Shown: positions 1 to 7,738 of the stretch, in pieces
Numbering within the stretch: position 1 is the stretch's first letter
How the letters are laid out: every line of letters starts with the position of its first letter
Source: Variovorax sp. RA8
Lineage (GTDB): Bacteria > Pseudomonadota > Gammaproteobacteria > Burkholderiales > Burkholderiaceae_C
Direction of reading: 5' to 3'
NCBI RefSeq assembly: GCF_901827175.1
Contig: NZ_LR594662.1
Coordinates: 5,952,001 to 6,016,000 of the forward strand
Length of the DNA: 64,000 nucleotides
Notes under the pieces: model-generated
What the model was told of the DNA's origin: nothing
Database searches by the model: none
The model's input: only the letters and a program-made list of their open reading frames with translations
Program-made: the position numbers and the translations under genes

Positions 1-1213
1 GCTTTTCGACGGTGTTGGCGGCCTTGCCTGCTATCGAACTCAGAAGGCGGCCCCTCAGGATTGAGACCGTCTTTGCAGGGATTGCCGGCAGCGCGCCTTT
101 GTGGGCTTGATAGACCGGCTCATCCCACCGCACAAGCAACCTGCTCACCGCGCTCATGAGTTGGGATCGCAGCCAATCGGCGTCGCTCTCCCCGAGCTTG
201 TCGATCCACGCTGCAAGCCCCTGCAGGCGCTTGGCGCATGCGTCAGGGGTCTGCGAGTTCTCGGCCGCCGCCACCGCAACGCGCAGTACCTCAGCTCGCC
301 CGTTCGCCGGTATGCGGCTGACCAGATCGAGTGTCAGCTCCGGCAGCTGAGCCATGTCTTTCAGCTGGGCCGCGAATGCCATGAGTTCAACCTCGTCCGC
401 ACCAGGGCGTCGCTCATCCAGGGCGGAACGGATGATGGCGGTCATCGTCACCGTCCACGGGAGATTGAGCGCCTTGAGTTCGTCGGCGAACAATAGGAGC
501 AGGCGCAATTGCGTGAGGCATCTGACCGTGTCACGCGTCAGGGCGCGGTCCACCGTCAGGCGCACAGCCTCGACGAACACGTCGCCGTCCAACTTGTCGG
601 CCATCTCCATGGTGAGCGGTGGAAACATTGTCATCACGCTCGACCTTGCCTCTGGCCACCACCGCAGCACTCCGAACACCTCATGAAATTTGCCGTCGCG
701 CAACGCCTTGTGGGCCGTGGCCTCCAGCGCCCGATTCAGAGGCGTGAAGACCTCGTCGCCGCTCTTCCTCAAACGCTCGACGCGCTCGGTTCCACAGAAG
801 TTCAGCAGCCCGAGTCGCACCGACGGCTCGCACACGCGAACGAGCGTGCATGCCCCCACGAAGCAGTTCGCGTCCACCAGAACCGCGACGAGGTTAGCGA
901 TGACGTGCCGGCTCTGATCGCCAAGCATCGAAGGAAAGACGATGCGGTCCGCCTCGATGATCAGGCCCTCGACCTGCTCCAGCGACGACAGCACATGTTC
1001 CCATCGACCGCCGCAATCCGCTTTCGTCAAAGGCGGAAGTGGTTTGATCGCATGTTGTCTTCTGCCTCCAGTCTGCCGTGGCGAAGCGGCTGGCAGCGGG
1101 TTTGCTTCGAGTGTTGAACGCCTGGTCGATCTGGTCGATCTGGTCGATCTGGTCGATTCGGTCGAATCGTTCAAGCCACCGCGTGGATTCCCCAAAAAAG
1201 ATATAGGTCTCAC
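1..1213 (-). CDS. Unrecognised partial protein, candidate secreted effector
   Basis: A minus-strand frame is open from the stop at 1265-1267 down to base 1, so the gene runs off the left edge; about 400 codons are visible. Codons are mostly G/C-ending, as in real genes here. I do not recognise the family. The N-terminal part is low complexity, with a Ser-Thr-Arg triplet repeated about four times and then Pro/Gly/Arg-rich sequence; from about base 1040 the protein looks alpha-helical and Leu/Val/Ala-rich, with several Cys and a Trp-Trp pair. The start is unclear: no in-frame ATG occurs before base 928, so GTG at 1213 or 994, or TTG at 1195, 1174 or 1030, are candidates, none with a clear ribosome site. 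It follows a CesT-like gene, 67 bases downstream of it. A disordered polar N-terminus after a chaperone-like gene is what type III effectors show; that role is inference. Confidence 0.5.
   Translation of the reverse strand, partial: MRPISFLGNPRGGLNDSTESTRSTRSTRSTRRSTLEANPLPAASPRQTGGRRQHAIKPLPPLTKADCGGRWEHVLSSLEQVEGLIIEADRIVFPSMLGDQSRHVIANLVAVLVDANCFVGACTLVRVCEPSVRLGLLNFCGTERVERLRKSGDEVFTPLNRALEATAHKALRDGKFHEVFGVLRWWPEARSSVMTMFPPLTMEMADKLDGDVFVEAVRLTVDRALTRDTVRCLTQLRLLLLFADELKALNLPWTVTMTAIIRSALDERRPGADEVELMAFAAQLKDMAQLPELTLDLVSRIPANGRAEVLRVAVAAAENSQTPDACAKRLQGLAAWIDKLGESDADWLRSQLMSAVSRLLVRWDEPVYQAHKGALPAIPAKTVSILRGRLLSSIAGKAANTVEK
1123..1167. repeat. Five 9-bp tandem repeats (TGGTCGATC)
   Basis: Units lie at 1123, 1132, 1141, 1150 and 1159; the first three are identical and the last two degenerate. 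Nine bases is a multiple of three, so copy-number change would not shift the frame. In the minus-strand reading frame of the surrounding gene the units encode Ser-Thr-Arg. Confidence 0.85.
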
Positions 1214-1280
1214 AGTATCTGCCTGTCTGAAGTAGGTTGGGAATGTGAAGCGCTTGCAAGCAAGTCAGCTTCTGCTGAGC

Positions 1281-1787
1281 TCAACAGCGCAGAAATGCGC
1301 CCGAGCTGATCTCGGCCGGCCCGACGCCGGCGTGCGGCAACGGATTGGGCGGCTCGGGATGGAGGCGGGCGGTCCACGACTCGGCGGTTCGCCTGAATGC
1401 ATCCAGCACTCCGGGCCATTCGTCCGGATCGTGGGGAAGGGCGGGGACGAGCATGGACAAGGTCAACAAACCCGTCTCTCGATGGACGTCGACAGCCCAG
1501 TGCGCTCCCTCGCCCGTCCAACGCGCCACGATGTCCGCCACATGGCGCGGCTCATCGTCGTCGAAGTCGTCATCCTCGTCGGCTTCCACGATGGCCTGCA
1601 GCAGCTCGGCCCGCACGTAGCCCGCGCCCGCAAACAGCTCGACCCGGCCATCCGGCAGCATGGCGGCGTGAATGTGCAGGCGCTCTCCGGCATCGAACAC
1701 GAGGCCGCCGTCGGCGCTGACGCATGTCGGCGGCCGCTCCACCGAGGCAAGATACAGGTCGAGGCTGTGACCTAATTGAGCGGTCAT
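1281..1787 (-). CDS. CesT/Tir-chaperone-like small acidic protein
   Basis: A 168-residue protein. Residues about 10-140 show the alternating pattern of the CesT family of type III secretion chaperones: an early hydrophobic segment with a Gly-Glu-x-Leu strand, a Leu-Pro-x-Gly-x-Val-x-Leu strand, a helix, an acidic linker (Asp/Glu-rich near residue 90), a Gly-Leu-Leu-Thr-Leu strand and a final helix ending in Ala-Glu-x-Trp-x-x-x-Leu. Size and acidity also fit. ATG at 1787 has a GAGGAG ribosome site about 9 bases upstream. The gene directly downstream on the same strand may encode its client. No other secretion gene lies in the window and no TTCG-based plant-inducible promoter box was found upstream, so the assignment rests on fold pattern only. 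It could be another small protein with a similar layout. Confidence 0.5.
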   Translation of the reverse strand: MTAQLGHSLDLYLASVERPPTCVSADGGLVFDAGERLHIHAAMLPDGRVELFAGAGYVRAELLQAIVEADEDDDFDDDEPRHVADIVARWTGEGAHWAVDVHRETGLLTLSMLVPALPHDPDEWPGVLDAFRRTAESWTARLHPEPPNPLPHAGVGPAEISSGAFLRC

Positions 1788-2011
1788 CTTGGTGTCGCTC
1801 CTCTGGGGTAATGGTTATCCCGCTGAGTAACGGATCCTTCGCCTTGGTTCCATCACGGCGACATGACGTGACTCGGCGAAGAAGGCCACCTTCATGAGGC
1901 GTACCCTCGCCCAGCCTGAAATCGGAGAGCAATGAAACGTCGATGCCACCCAGGGTTGAACTGCCGCCCTGACCCCAACGCGCCCGGAGTACCTCCGGCG
2001 GAGCGCTCCTC
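1788..2011. other. Divergent intergenic region
   Basis: This 224-bp gap separates the CesT-like gene (minus) from the chromate transporter gene (plus). It should hold both promoters. I see no clear operator, repeat or RNA gene; the chrA side has GGAG about 8 bases before its GTG start. Confidence 0.5.
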
Positions 2012-3373
2012 GTGAGCGCCGCCCCCGACAAGATGGGCGAAGCGGTCGCCGCGCCCGCTCTCGCCAGCTTCGCCGAGGCCTTCCGCTTCTGGCTCAAACT
2101 CGGCTTCATCAGCTTCGGCGGCCCGGCGGGGCAGATCGCGATCATGCACACCGAACTGGTCGAGCGCCGCCGCTGGATCAGCGAGAGGCGCTTTCTCCAC
2201 GCGCTGAACTACTGCATGCTGCTGCCCGGCCCCGAGGCACAGCAGCTGGCCACGTACATCGGCTGGCTGATGCACCGGACCTGGGGCGGCATCGTCGCCG
2301 GTGCCCTGTTCGTGCTGCCCTCGCTGTTCATCCTGGTCGCGTTGTCATGGATCTACCTGCGCTTCGGCGACGTGCCGGCGGTGGCCGGTCTCTTCTACGG
2401 CATCAAGCCGGCCGTCACCGCGCTGGTGCTGCACGCGGCGCACCGCATCGGCACGCGGGCGCTGCGCAACCCTTGGATGTGGGGCATCGCGGCGGCGGCC
2501 TTCGTGGCCATCTTTGCCTTCCACACGCCCTTTCCGGCCATCGTGCTTGGGGCCGGGCTGATCGGCCACTTCGGGGCGCGCCGCGCACCGGCGGTGTTCG
2601 CGCTCGGCGGCGGCCCTGGCGGCGCGCAGCACCGCTACGGTCCGGCGCTGATCGACGACGACACGCCGACACCGCCGCACGCGCGCTTCTCGCGCAGCCG
2701 GCTGGCAAGGCTGCTGGCTGTCGGGCTGGGTATCTGGGCGCTGGCGATGGGCGCGCTGGTCGCCACGCAGGGCCTGCACGGCACGCTGACGCAGATGGGC
2801 TGGTTCTTCACGAAGGCGGCGCTGCTGACCTTCGGCGGCGCCTACGCGGTGCTGCCCTATGTCTACCAGGGCGCGGTGGAGCAGCACCACTGGCTGTCGG
2901 GCGCGCAGATGATCGACGGCCTGGCCCTGGGCGAGACGACGCCGGGCCCGCTGATCATGGTGGTGGCCTTCGTCGGCTTCGTCGGCGGCTGGCTGCGGCA
3001 GGTGCTCGGCCCCGAGGCCCTCTTTCTCGGCGGCGCGCTGGCGGCCACGGTGGTCACCTTCTTCACCTTCCTGCCTTCCTTCGTCTTCATCCTGGTCGGC
3101 GGGCCCCTCGTCGAGGCCACGCACGGCAAGCTCGGCTTCACCGCGCCGCTGTCGGCGATCACCGCGGCGGTGGTCGGCGTGATCCTGAACCTGGCGCTGT
3201 TCTTCGCCTATCACGTGCTCTGGCCGCAGGGCTTCACTGGCCGCTTCGACTGGGTGTCCGCCGTCATCGCGGTGGCCGCGGCCTTCGCTCTCTTCCGCTT
3301 CAAGATCGGCGTGATGCCGCTTCTCGGCGCTTGTGCGCTGGTCGGACTTGCCGTCACGCTGGGCAGGGGCTGA
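2012..3373 (+). CDS. chrA: Chromate transporter ChrA
   Basis: A 453-residue membrane protein of the long-chain CHR family, which exports chromate and lowers its toxicity. Two homologous CHR halves are visible: residues about 20-190, with the Phe-Gly-Gly-Pro motif and a Leu-Pro-Gly-Pro-Glu motif after the first helix, and residues about 235-450, with Thr-Phe-Gly-Gly-Ala-Tyr and Thr-Thr-Pro-Gly-Pro. A short hydrophilic loop (about residues 200-230) joins the halves. The start taken is GTG with a nearby GGAG; an in-frame ATG lies 7 codons later. It stands alone, ends 24 bases before the convergent CoA-transferase gene, and has no chrB regulator beside it. Substrate range (chromate versus other oxyanions) cannot be read from sequence. 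Confidence 0.93.
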   Translation: MSAAPDKMGEAVAAPALASFAEAFRFWLKLGFISFGGPAGQIAIMHTELVERRRWISERRFLHALNYCMLLPGPEAQQLATYIGWLMHRTWGGIVAGALFVLPSLFILVALSWIYLRFGDVPAVAGLFYGIKPAVTALVLHAAHRIGTRALRNPWMWGIAAAAFVAIFAFHTPFPAIVLGAGLIGHFGARRAPAVFALGGGPGGAQHRYGPALIDDDTPTPPHARFSRSRLARLLAVGLGIWALAMGALVATQGLHGTLTQMGWFFTKAALLTFGGAYAVLPYVYQGAVEQHHWLSGAQMIDGLALGETTPGPLIMVVAFVGFVGGWLRQVLGPEALFLGGALAATVVTFFTFLPSFVFILVGGPLVEATHGKLGFTAPLSAITAAVVGVILNLALFFAYHVLWPQGFTGRFDWVSAVIAVAAAFALFRFKIGVMPLLGACALVGLAVTLGRG

Positions 3374-3397
3374 ACGCGATACGGACGTCCGCTTTGC

Positions 3398-4594
3398 TCA
3401 GTCGCCCGCAGCAATGCCCCGCTGCTTGAGTGCGGCGATGTCGGCCTCGCTGTACCCGACCTCGCGCAGCAGCGCATCCGTGTGCTCGCCGAGCAGCGGC
3501 GGCTGCAGCCGGATGCCCGGCCGCTCGCCGCCGAGAGTAAACGGCATCAGCGGTACCTTCGACTCGCTGCCGTCGTTCATGCGCACCGGCGCCAGGCCGC
3601 CCGTGGCGTTGAGGTGTGGGTCGTCGAAGAGCTCATGCGGTCTGGCGATGGGGGCGAAGGGCAGCTCGTTCTTCTCGAACACGGCGCTGAGCTCGGCTGC
3701 GCTGTAGCCCGCGAGGTGCGAGCGCAGCAGGGGCATCATCCAGTCGCGCGCGAGCACGCGGTCGTTGTTGGTCTTCAGGCGCGGATCGGCCAGCATGTCC
3801 TCCAGGCCGAAGGCCTTGCAGAAGATGGTCCACTGCTTGTCGCTGACCGCGGCCAGGAAGATCTGCTCGCCGTCCTTCACGGTGAAGACGTCGTACACGC
3901 CCCAGGCCGAGATGCGGCTGGGCATGGGATCGGCCGGCTTGCCCGTGGCCGCGAACTGCATCATGTGCTGCGCGACCAGGAAGATGTTGTTCTCGAACAG
4001 CGCCGACTGCACCTCGCAGCCCTCGCCGGTCTGCTCGCGCTCGCGTAGCGCCGCCATCGCACCGATGGCGCCGAACATGCCGCCCATGATGTCGTTGACG
4101 CTGGTGCCGGCGCGCAGCGGGTCGCCGATGCGGCCCGTCATGTAGGCCAGGCCGCCCATCATCTGCACCACTTCGTCCAGCGCGGTCCGGTGGTCGTAGG
4201 GGCCGGGCAGGAAGCCCTTGTGGCTCACGTAGATGAGGCGCGGGTCGAGCTTCTTCAGGCTCTCGTAGTCGAGGCCCAGCTTCTTCATCGTGCCGGGCTT
4301 GAAGTTCTCGCTCACGATGTCGGCGCTGGCGATCAGGCGCAGTGCGGCCTCGATGCCCTCGGGCTTCTTGAGATCGAGGGCGATGCTCTTCTTGTTGCGG
4401 TTGAAGGTGGGGAAGAAGCCGGCGCCGGAGCCCAGCAGGCGCCGCGTGGAGTCGCCCTCGACGGGCTCGACCTTGATGACCTCTGCACCGAGGTCGGCCA
4501 GCATCATGCCGCAGGTGGGACCCATCACCATGTGGGTGAATTCGACGACGCGGACGCCGGCGTAAGGCAGTGGCTTTGCGGTGCTGTCAGGCAT
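3398..4594 (-). CDS. CaiB/BaiF family (class III) CoA-transferase
   Basis: A 398-residue CoA-transferase that moves CoA between carboxylic acids through an enzyme-bound acyl anhydride. The N-terminal motif Gly-Val-Arg-Val-Val-Glu-Phe, the Gly-Ala-Glu-Val-Ile-Lys-Val-Glu motif near residue 40 and the Asn-Arg-Asn-Lys-Lys-Ser segment are typical. The Asp in Ser-Val-Asn-Asp-Ile is the likely catalytic residue. ATG at 4594 was chosen: it has AAGGAA at good distance and sits 8 bases inside the end of the upstream lyase gene, so the two are translationally coupled. With an HMG-CoA-lyase-family partner the substrate may be a branched dicarboxylate such as 3-hydroxy-3-methylglutarate or citramalate/itaconate; this is inferred from context only. 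Confidence 0.9.
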   Translation of the reverse strand: MPDSTAKPLPYAGVRVVEFTHMVMGPTCGMMLADLGAEVIKVEPVEGDSTRRLLGSGAGFFPTFNRNKKSIALDLKKPEGIEAALRLIASADIVSENFKPGTMKKLGLDYESLKKLDPRLIYVSHKGFLPGPYDHRTALDEVVQMMGGLAYMTGRIGDPLRAGTSVNDIMGGMFGAIGAMAALREREQTGEGCEVQSALFENNIFLVAQHMMQFAATGKPADPMPSRISAWGVYDVFTVKDGEQIFLAAVSDKQWTIFCKAFGLEDMLADPRLKTNNDRVLARDWMMPLLRSHLAGYSAAELSAVFEKNELPFAPIARPHELFDDPHLNATGGLAPVRMNDGSESKVPLMPFTLGGERPGIRLQPPLLGEHTDALLREVGYSEADIAALKQRGIAAGD

Positions 4595-5528
4595 ATGCGG
4601 TTCCTTGGTTTCCCTGGGCAAAGCCCTTGGGCAGGCCGGCCTCGGGCGTCATGCCGTAGACCGGCTCGCCCGGCAGGCCGGCCATGAGCGGCGCGCGCGC
4701 CGCGATGAGTTTGCCGATGTCGATGTCGGTGGCGACGCCCATGGCCTCGAACATGAAGACCAGGTCCTCGGTCACGACATTGCCCGAGGCGCCGGGCGCA
4801 TACGGGCAGCCGCCCAGGCCGCCGAGCGAGGCGTCGAAGGTGCGCACGCCCTCTTCGAAGGCCGCGAGGCAGTTGGCCAGGCCCAGCCCGCGGGTGTTGT
4901 GCATGTGGGCCGCGCCGGCCTGGCCGCCGAGCTCGGCGCGCAGGCGCCTGAAGAGGCGCCGCACCTGGGCCGGATTGGCATAGCCGACAGTGTCCGACAG
5001 GCCCGATTCGTCGGCGCCCGCCGCCACGCACTGCACCGCGAGGCGGATGACCTCGTCCTCCGGCACCTCTCCCTGCAGCGTGCAGCCGAAGGCGGTGGAG
5101 ATGCCGGCCTCGAGCTTCACGTGCGGCGCGATCTCGCGGCGCAGCGCAGCGATGGCGCGCACTTCCTCGACCATCTCCTCGCGCGTCTTGCGCACGTTGG
5201 CCAGAGAATGCGCAGCGCTGGCCGACACCGGCATGGTGAGCTTGTGCACGCCGGCCGCGAGCGCGGCCTCCGCGCCCTTGCGGTTGGGCACAAGCGCCAT
5301 CACGGTGAGCCCGGGCAGCGTGACCGCATGGCGCACCACCTCGGCGGCATCGGCCATTTGCGGCAGCAGGCGGGCCGGGACGAAGGAGGCGACCTCGATC
5401 TCGCGCACGCCGGCGGCGTGGAGCGCGTCGATCCACCGCAGCTTGTCCGCGGTCGGCATCGTCGCCTTGACGGACTGCAGGCCGTCGCGCGGGCCGACCT
5501 CGCTGATCAGCACATCGGGGCTTGTCAT
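4587..5528 (-). CDS. Hydroxymethylglutaryl-CoA lyase family protein
   Basis: A 313-residue TIM-barrel lyase of the HMGL-like family, which cleaves 3-hydroxyacyl-CoA thioesters such as HMG-CoA to acetyl-CoA and acetoacetate. The start has Glu-Val-Gly-Pro-Arg-Asp-Gly-Leu-Gln, the metal and substrate motif. His-Met-His-Asn-Thr-Arg supplies metal-binding His residues, and Gly-Gly-Cys-Pro-Tyr-Ala-Pro-Gly-Ala-Ser-Gly-Asn is the catalytic-Cys loop signature. ATG at 5528 has an AGGAGA ribosome site. It is first in a two-gene operon with the CoA-transferase, overlapping it by 8 bases, and is divergent from the IclR gene. Related members act on citramalyl-CoA or similar compounds, so HMG-CoA is the likely but unproven substrate. 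Confidence 0.88.
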   Translation of the reverse strand: MTSPDVLISEVGPRDGLQSVKATMPTADKLRWIDALHAAGVREIEVASFVPARLLPQMADAAEVVRHAVTLPGLTVMALVPNRKGAEAALAAGVHKLTMPVSASAAHSLANVRKTREEMVEEVRAIAALRREIAPHVKLEAGISTAFGCTLQGEVPEDEVIRLAVQCVAAGADESGLSDTVGYANPAQVRRLFRRLRAELGGQAGAAHMHNTRGLGLANCLAAFEEGVRTFDASLGGLGGCPYAPGASGNVVTEDLVFMFEAMGVATDIDIGKLIAARAPLMAGLPGEPVYGMTPEAGLPKGFAQGNQGTAYA

Positions 5529-5578
5529 CGGGCTTGTCTCCTGGAGCGGGGTTTGCAAGTGCCTTGATCGAGCCTTGC

Positions 5579-5607
5579 TTGACAGTTCTATCTTACAGAA
5601 CTAAATT
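5579..5607 (+). promoter_or_regulatory. Sigma-70-type promoter of the IclR gene
   Basis: TTGACA at 5579-5584 and TAAATT at 5602-5607 are separated by 17 bases. The A+T-rich patch stands out from the GC-rich surroundings and lies in the divergent gap upstream of the regulator start at 5658. Confidence 0.65.
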
Positions 5608-5622
5608 CTATTGTACGAAATT
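5584..5622. promoter_or_regulatory. Candidate IclR-family operator
   Basis: An inverted repeat AGTTCT-N7-AGAACT spans 5584-5602, inside the promoter spacer. It is followed by a TTC-N8-GAA dyad at 5606-5619. Both sit between the lyase operon and the IclR gene, where a local autoregulator would bind. Site assignment is inferred from symmetry and position. Confidence 0.5.
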
Positions 5623-5657
5623 AGACTGCAGCACCCCATGGCTGTCAAGCCGAGCCC

Positions 5658-6398
5658 ATGCCCCGCAAAGCCCAGACCGAATCGATCGCAGACCTCGATG
5701 CCGCGCCCGGCGGCGCCGCCGCGGTCGATCGTGCGCTGAGCCTGCTGGCCTGCTTCCAGCCCGGCGACGAGGCGCTGAGCCTGGTGCAGTTCGCAGAGCG
5801 CACGCAGCTGTACAAGAGCACCGTGCTGCGGCTGCTCGCTTCGCTGGAGCATGCACGCCTGGTTCGTCGGCAGGACGACGGCCGCTATGGGCTGGGCATG
5901 GAGATCGCGCGGCTGCACGGTCTCTACGCCGCGGCCTTCTCGCTCGACCGCATCGTGCCACCCGTGCTGCGCGAGCTGGTCGCAGCCACCGGCGAGAGCG
6001 CGGCATACCACGTGCGGCAGGAGCAGGGCGATCACTGGGCGAGGCTGTGTCTCTACCGCGTCGACTCGCCGCACGAGGTGCGCGACCATGTGCGCGCGGG
6101 CGACCTGCTGCCGGCCAACCGCGGCGCCGGCGCGCGCATTCTCATCGCCTTCGGCCCCGAGGCCGAGCGGCCGCGCGGCGCGAAGGAGCGCAAGCTCTAC
6201 GAGCACATCCGTGCGCAGGGCTGGTGCGCGCTGGTGGGCGACCGCTCGGCCGAGCTGGCTGGCATCTCGGCGCCGGTGTTCCATGCTGATGGCCGGCTGG
6301 CCGCGGCACTCACGCTGACGATGCCGGCGCATCGCTACGACGAGCGGCACATCGAGCCGGTGTGCGCAGCGGCGCGCCGGCTCACGGCGCAGGTCTAG
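5658..6398 (+). CDS. IclR family transcriptional regulator
   Basis: A 246-residue regulator. Residues about 20-80 form the winged helix-turn-helix (Ala-Val-Asp-Arg-Ala-Leu-Ser-Leu-Leu, then Lys-Ser-Thr-Val-Leu-Arg-Leu-Leu, and the wing Gly-Arg-Tyr-Gly-Leu-Gly). Residues about 95-240 form the effector-binding domain, ending in the usual Val-Cys-Ala-Ala-Ala-Arg helix. The gene is divergent from the lyase/CoA-transferase operon with an A+T-rich promoter and dyads between them, so it probably controls that operon and itself. The ligand is unknown; the substrate or CoA ester of the pathway is the natural guess. The ATG at 5658 has a weak ribosome site. The 130 bp after it, up to the convergent aminotransferase, hold nothing recognised. 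Confidence 0.9.
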   Translation: MPRKAQTESIADLDAAPGGAAAVDRALSLLACFQPGDEALSLVQFAERTQLYKSTVLRLLASLEHARLVRRQDDGRYGLGMEIARLHGLYAAAFSLDRIVPPVLRELVAATGESAAYHVRQEQGDHWARLCLYRVDSPHEVRDHVRAGDLLPANRGAGARILIAFGPEAERPRGAKERKLYEHIRAQGWCALVGDRSAELAGISAPVFHADGRLAAALTLTMPAHRYDERHIEPVCAAARRLTAQV

Positions 6399-6528
6399 CC
6401 CATCGTGCAGCCAAGATCACGCCGGGCCGTCACCAGCAGGTCGGCCTGGTTGCCAAGGCTGAAACGGGTATCTGGGTGACGCAGCTCCAGCTGAGGAGCG
6501 AAGACAGGTTGACCTGGATCTTCAGGAC

Positions 6529-7539
6529 TCACCGCGCCGGGGCATGGTCGCGCAGCGCGGCCAGCACCGCCTCGATCTGCTCCGGCAGCCCCACGGTAAT
6601 GCGCAGCCACTGCGGCAGACCGTAGCTGTCGAGCAGCGCCACCTCGACACCGGCGGCCAGCAGGCGCGCGTGCACGGCGCGCCCCTCGCCGACGTGCACC
6701 ATCACGAAGTTGCCCGCGGAGGGGAGCGAGCCGAGCCGCAGCTCGTGCAGCCCCGCCTCGAGCCGCAGCCGCCCGACGGTGTTGAGCTGGTAGCTGCGCG
6801 CCAGGAAGGCCTCGTCGGCCAGCGCCGCCACCGCCGCAGCCTGCGCCGGCGTACTGACGTTGAAGCGCGGCCGCTGCGCATTCAGGCGCGCCGCCAGCGC
6901 GTGCTGCGCGACGCCGTAGCCGATGCGCAGCCCGGCCAGCCCGTAGGCCTTGGAGAAGGTGCGCGCGACGATCAGGTTCGGAAAGCGCCGCACCCAGGCG
7001 ATGCTGTCATAGCGCTGGGCCGGCGCAAGGTACTCGCCGTAGGCCTCGTCGAGCAGCACGGTCACGTGCGGCGGCACCGATTCCAGGAAGGCGAGCAGCG
7101 GCCCGGCCTCGATGAAGCTGCCGGTGGGGTTGTTGGGATTGGCGACGAAGAGCAGCCGCGTGTCCTCGCCGACGGCGGCGCGCATGGCGTCCGGGTCATG
7201 GCCGAAGTCCCGCGCCGGCGCCACGGTGCTGCGCGCGTGGGCGTGCGCGGCCGCCTGCCCGTAGACCACGAAACCGTACTGCGAATAGACGACGTGCTCG
7301 CCCGGCTTGACGCCGACCCGGGCCGCGAGCTCGAGGATCTCGCTGGAGCCGCTGCCCAGCACCAGCCAGTCGGCCGGCACGTCGAGCCGAGCCGACAGCG
7401 CATGCTTGAGCGCGGTGCCGCTGCTGTCGGGGTAGTTGCCTGCGCCCTGGAGCGCTGCCGCGGCGGCGCGACGGGCGGACTCGGGCATGCCGAGCGGGTT
7501 TTCATTGGAGGCCAGGAGAATCATCGCGAGGGCCGGCAT
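6529..7539 (-). CDS. HisC-like class I/II PLP aminotransferase
   Basis: A pyridoxal-phosphate aminotransferase related to histidinol-phosphate aminotransferase, 336 residues from ATG 7539. Visible motifs are Ala-Ser-Asn-Glu-Asn-Pro-Leu-Gly near the start, Asn-Pro-Asn-Asn-Pro-Thr-Gly for cofactor contact, Asp-Glu-Ala-Tyr, and Thr-Phe-Ser-Lys-Ala-Tyr-Gly-Leu with the Schiff-base Lys. The frame stays open up to an ATG at 7644, but codons in that extra stretch are unlike the rest and no family motif appears, so the shorter start is preferred; it lacks a ribosome site, which leaves the start uncertain. No histidine genes are nearby, so it may serve aromatic or other amino acids rather than histidine synthesis. 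It is divergent from malate synthase. Confidence 0.85.
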   Translation of the reverse strand: MPALAMILLASNENPLGMPESARRAAAAALQGAGNYPDSSGTALKHALSARLDVPADWLVLGSGSSEILELAARVGVKPGEHVVYSQYGFVVYGQAAAHAHARSTVAPARDFGHDPDAMRAAVGEDTRLLFVANPNNPTGSFIEAGPLLAFLESVPPHVTVLLDEAYGEYLAPAQRYDSIAWVRRFPNLIVARTFSKAYGLAGLRIGYGVAQHALAARLNAQRPRFNVSTPAQAAAVAALADEAFLARSYQLNTVGRLRLEAGLHELRLGSLPSAGNFVMVHVGEGRAVHARLLAAGVEVALLDSYGLPQWLRITVGLPEQIEAVLAALRDHAPAR

Positions 7540-7738
7540 ATTTGAGAGGTGAATGTATGGACCCTTTGCAGCCTGCCTATCAGGGCCTACCCTCTGCGAG
7601 TGGCTTCGCCGGCCTTGGCCTTTGATTACCCTCAATTTGGTCATTGATCAATCACATTTGAGGCGCTTACTCAACGGCCAGGTATCGAATAAAGTCCTCG
7701 ACTGCATTTTTCCGTCTTGATTCAAGGAGTAGCTAACC

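Noticed and set aside
1123..1167. Could the 9-bp repeats be a CRISPR array or iteron origin?
   Set aside because: Units are too short, there are no spacers and there is no replication gene; they lie inside a coding frame.
1788..2011. Possible plant-inducible promoter (TTCG-N16-TTCG) for the CesT-like gene
   Set aside because: Only one CGAA occurs at a useful place (1877-1880), without a partner at the required spacing.
6395..6610. Small minus-strand open frame in the gap between the IclR and aminotransferase genes
   Set aside because: The last 45 residues look somewhat protein-like, but there is no ribosome site, the start lies within the aminotransferase gene and I recognise no family.
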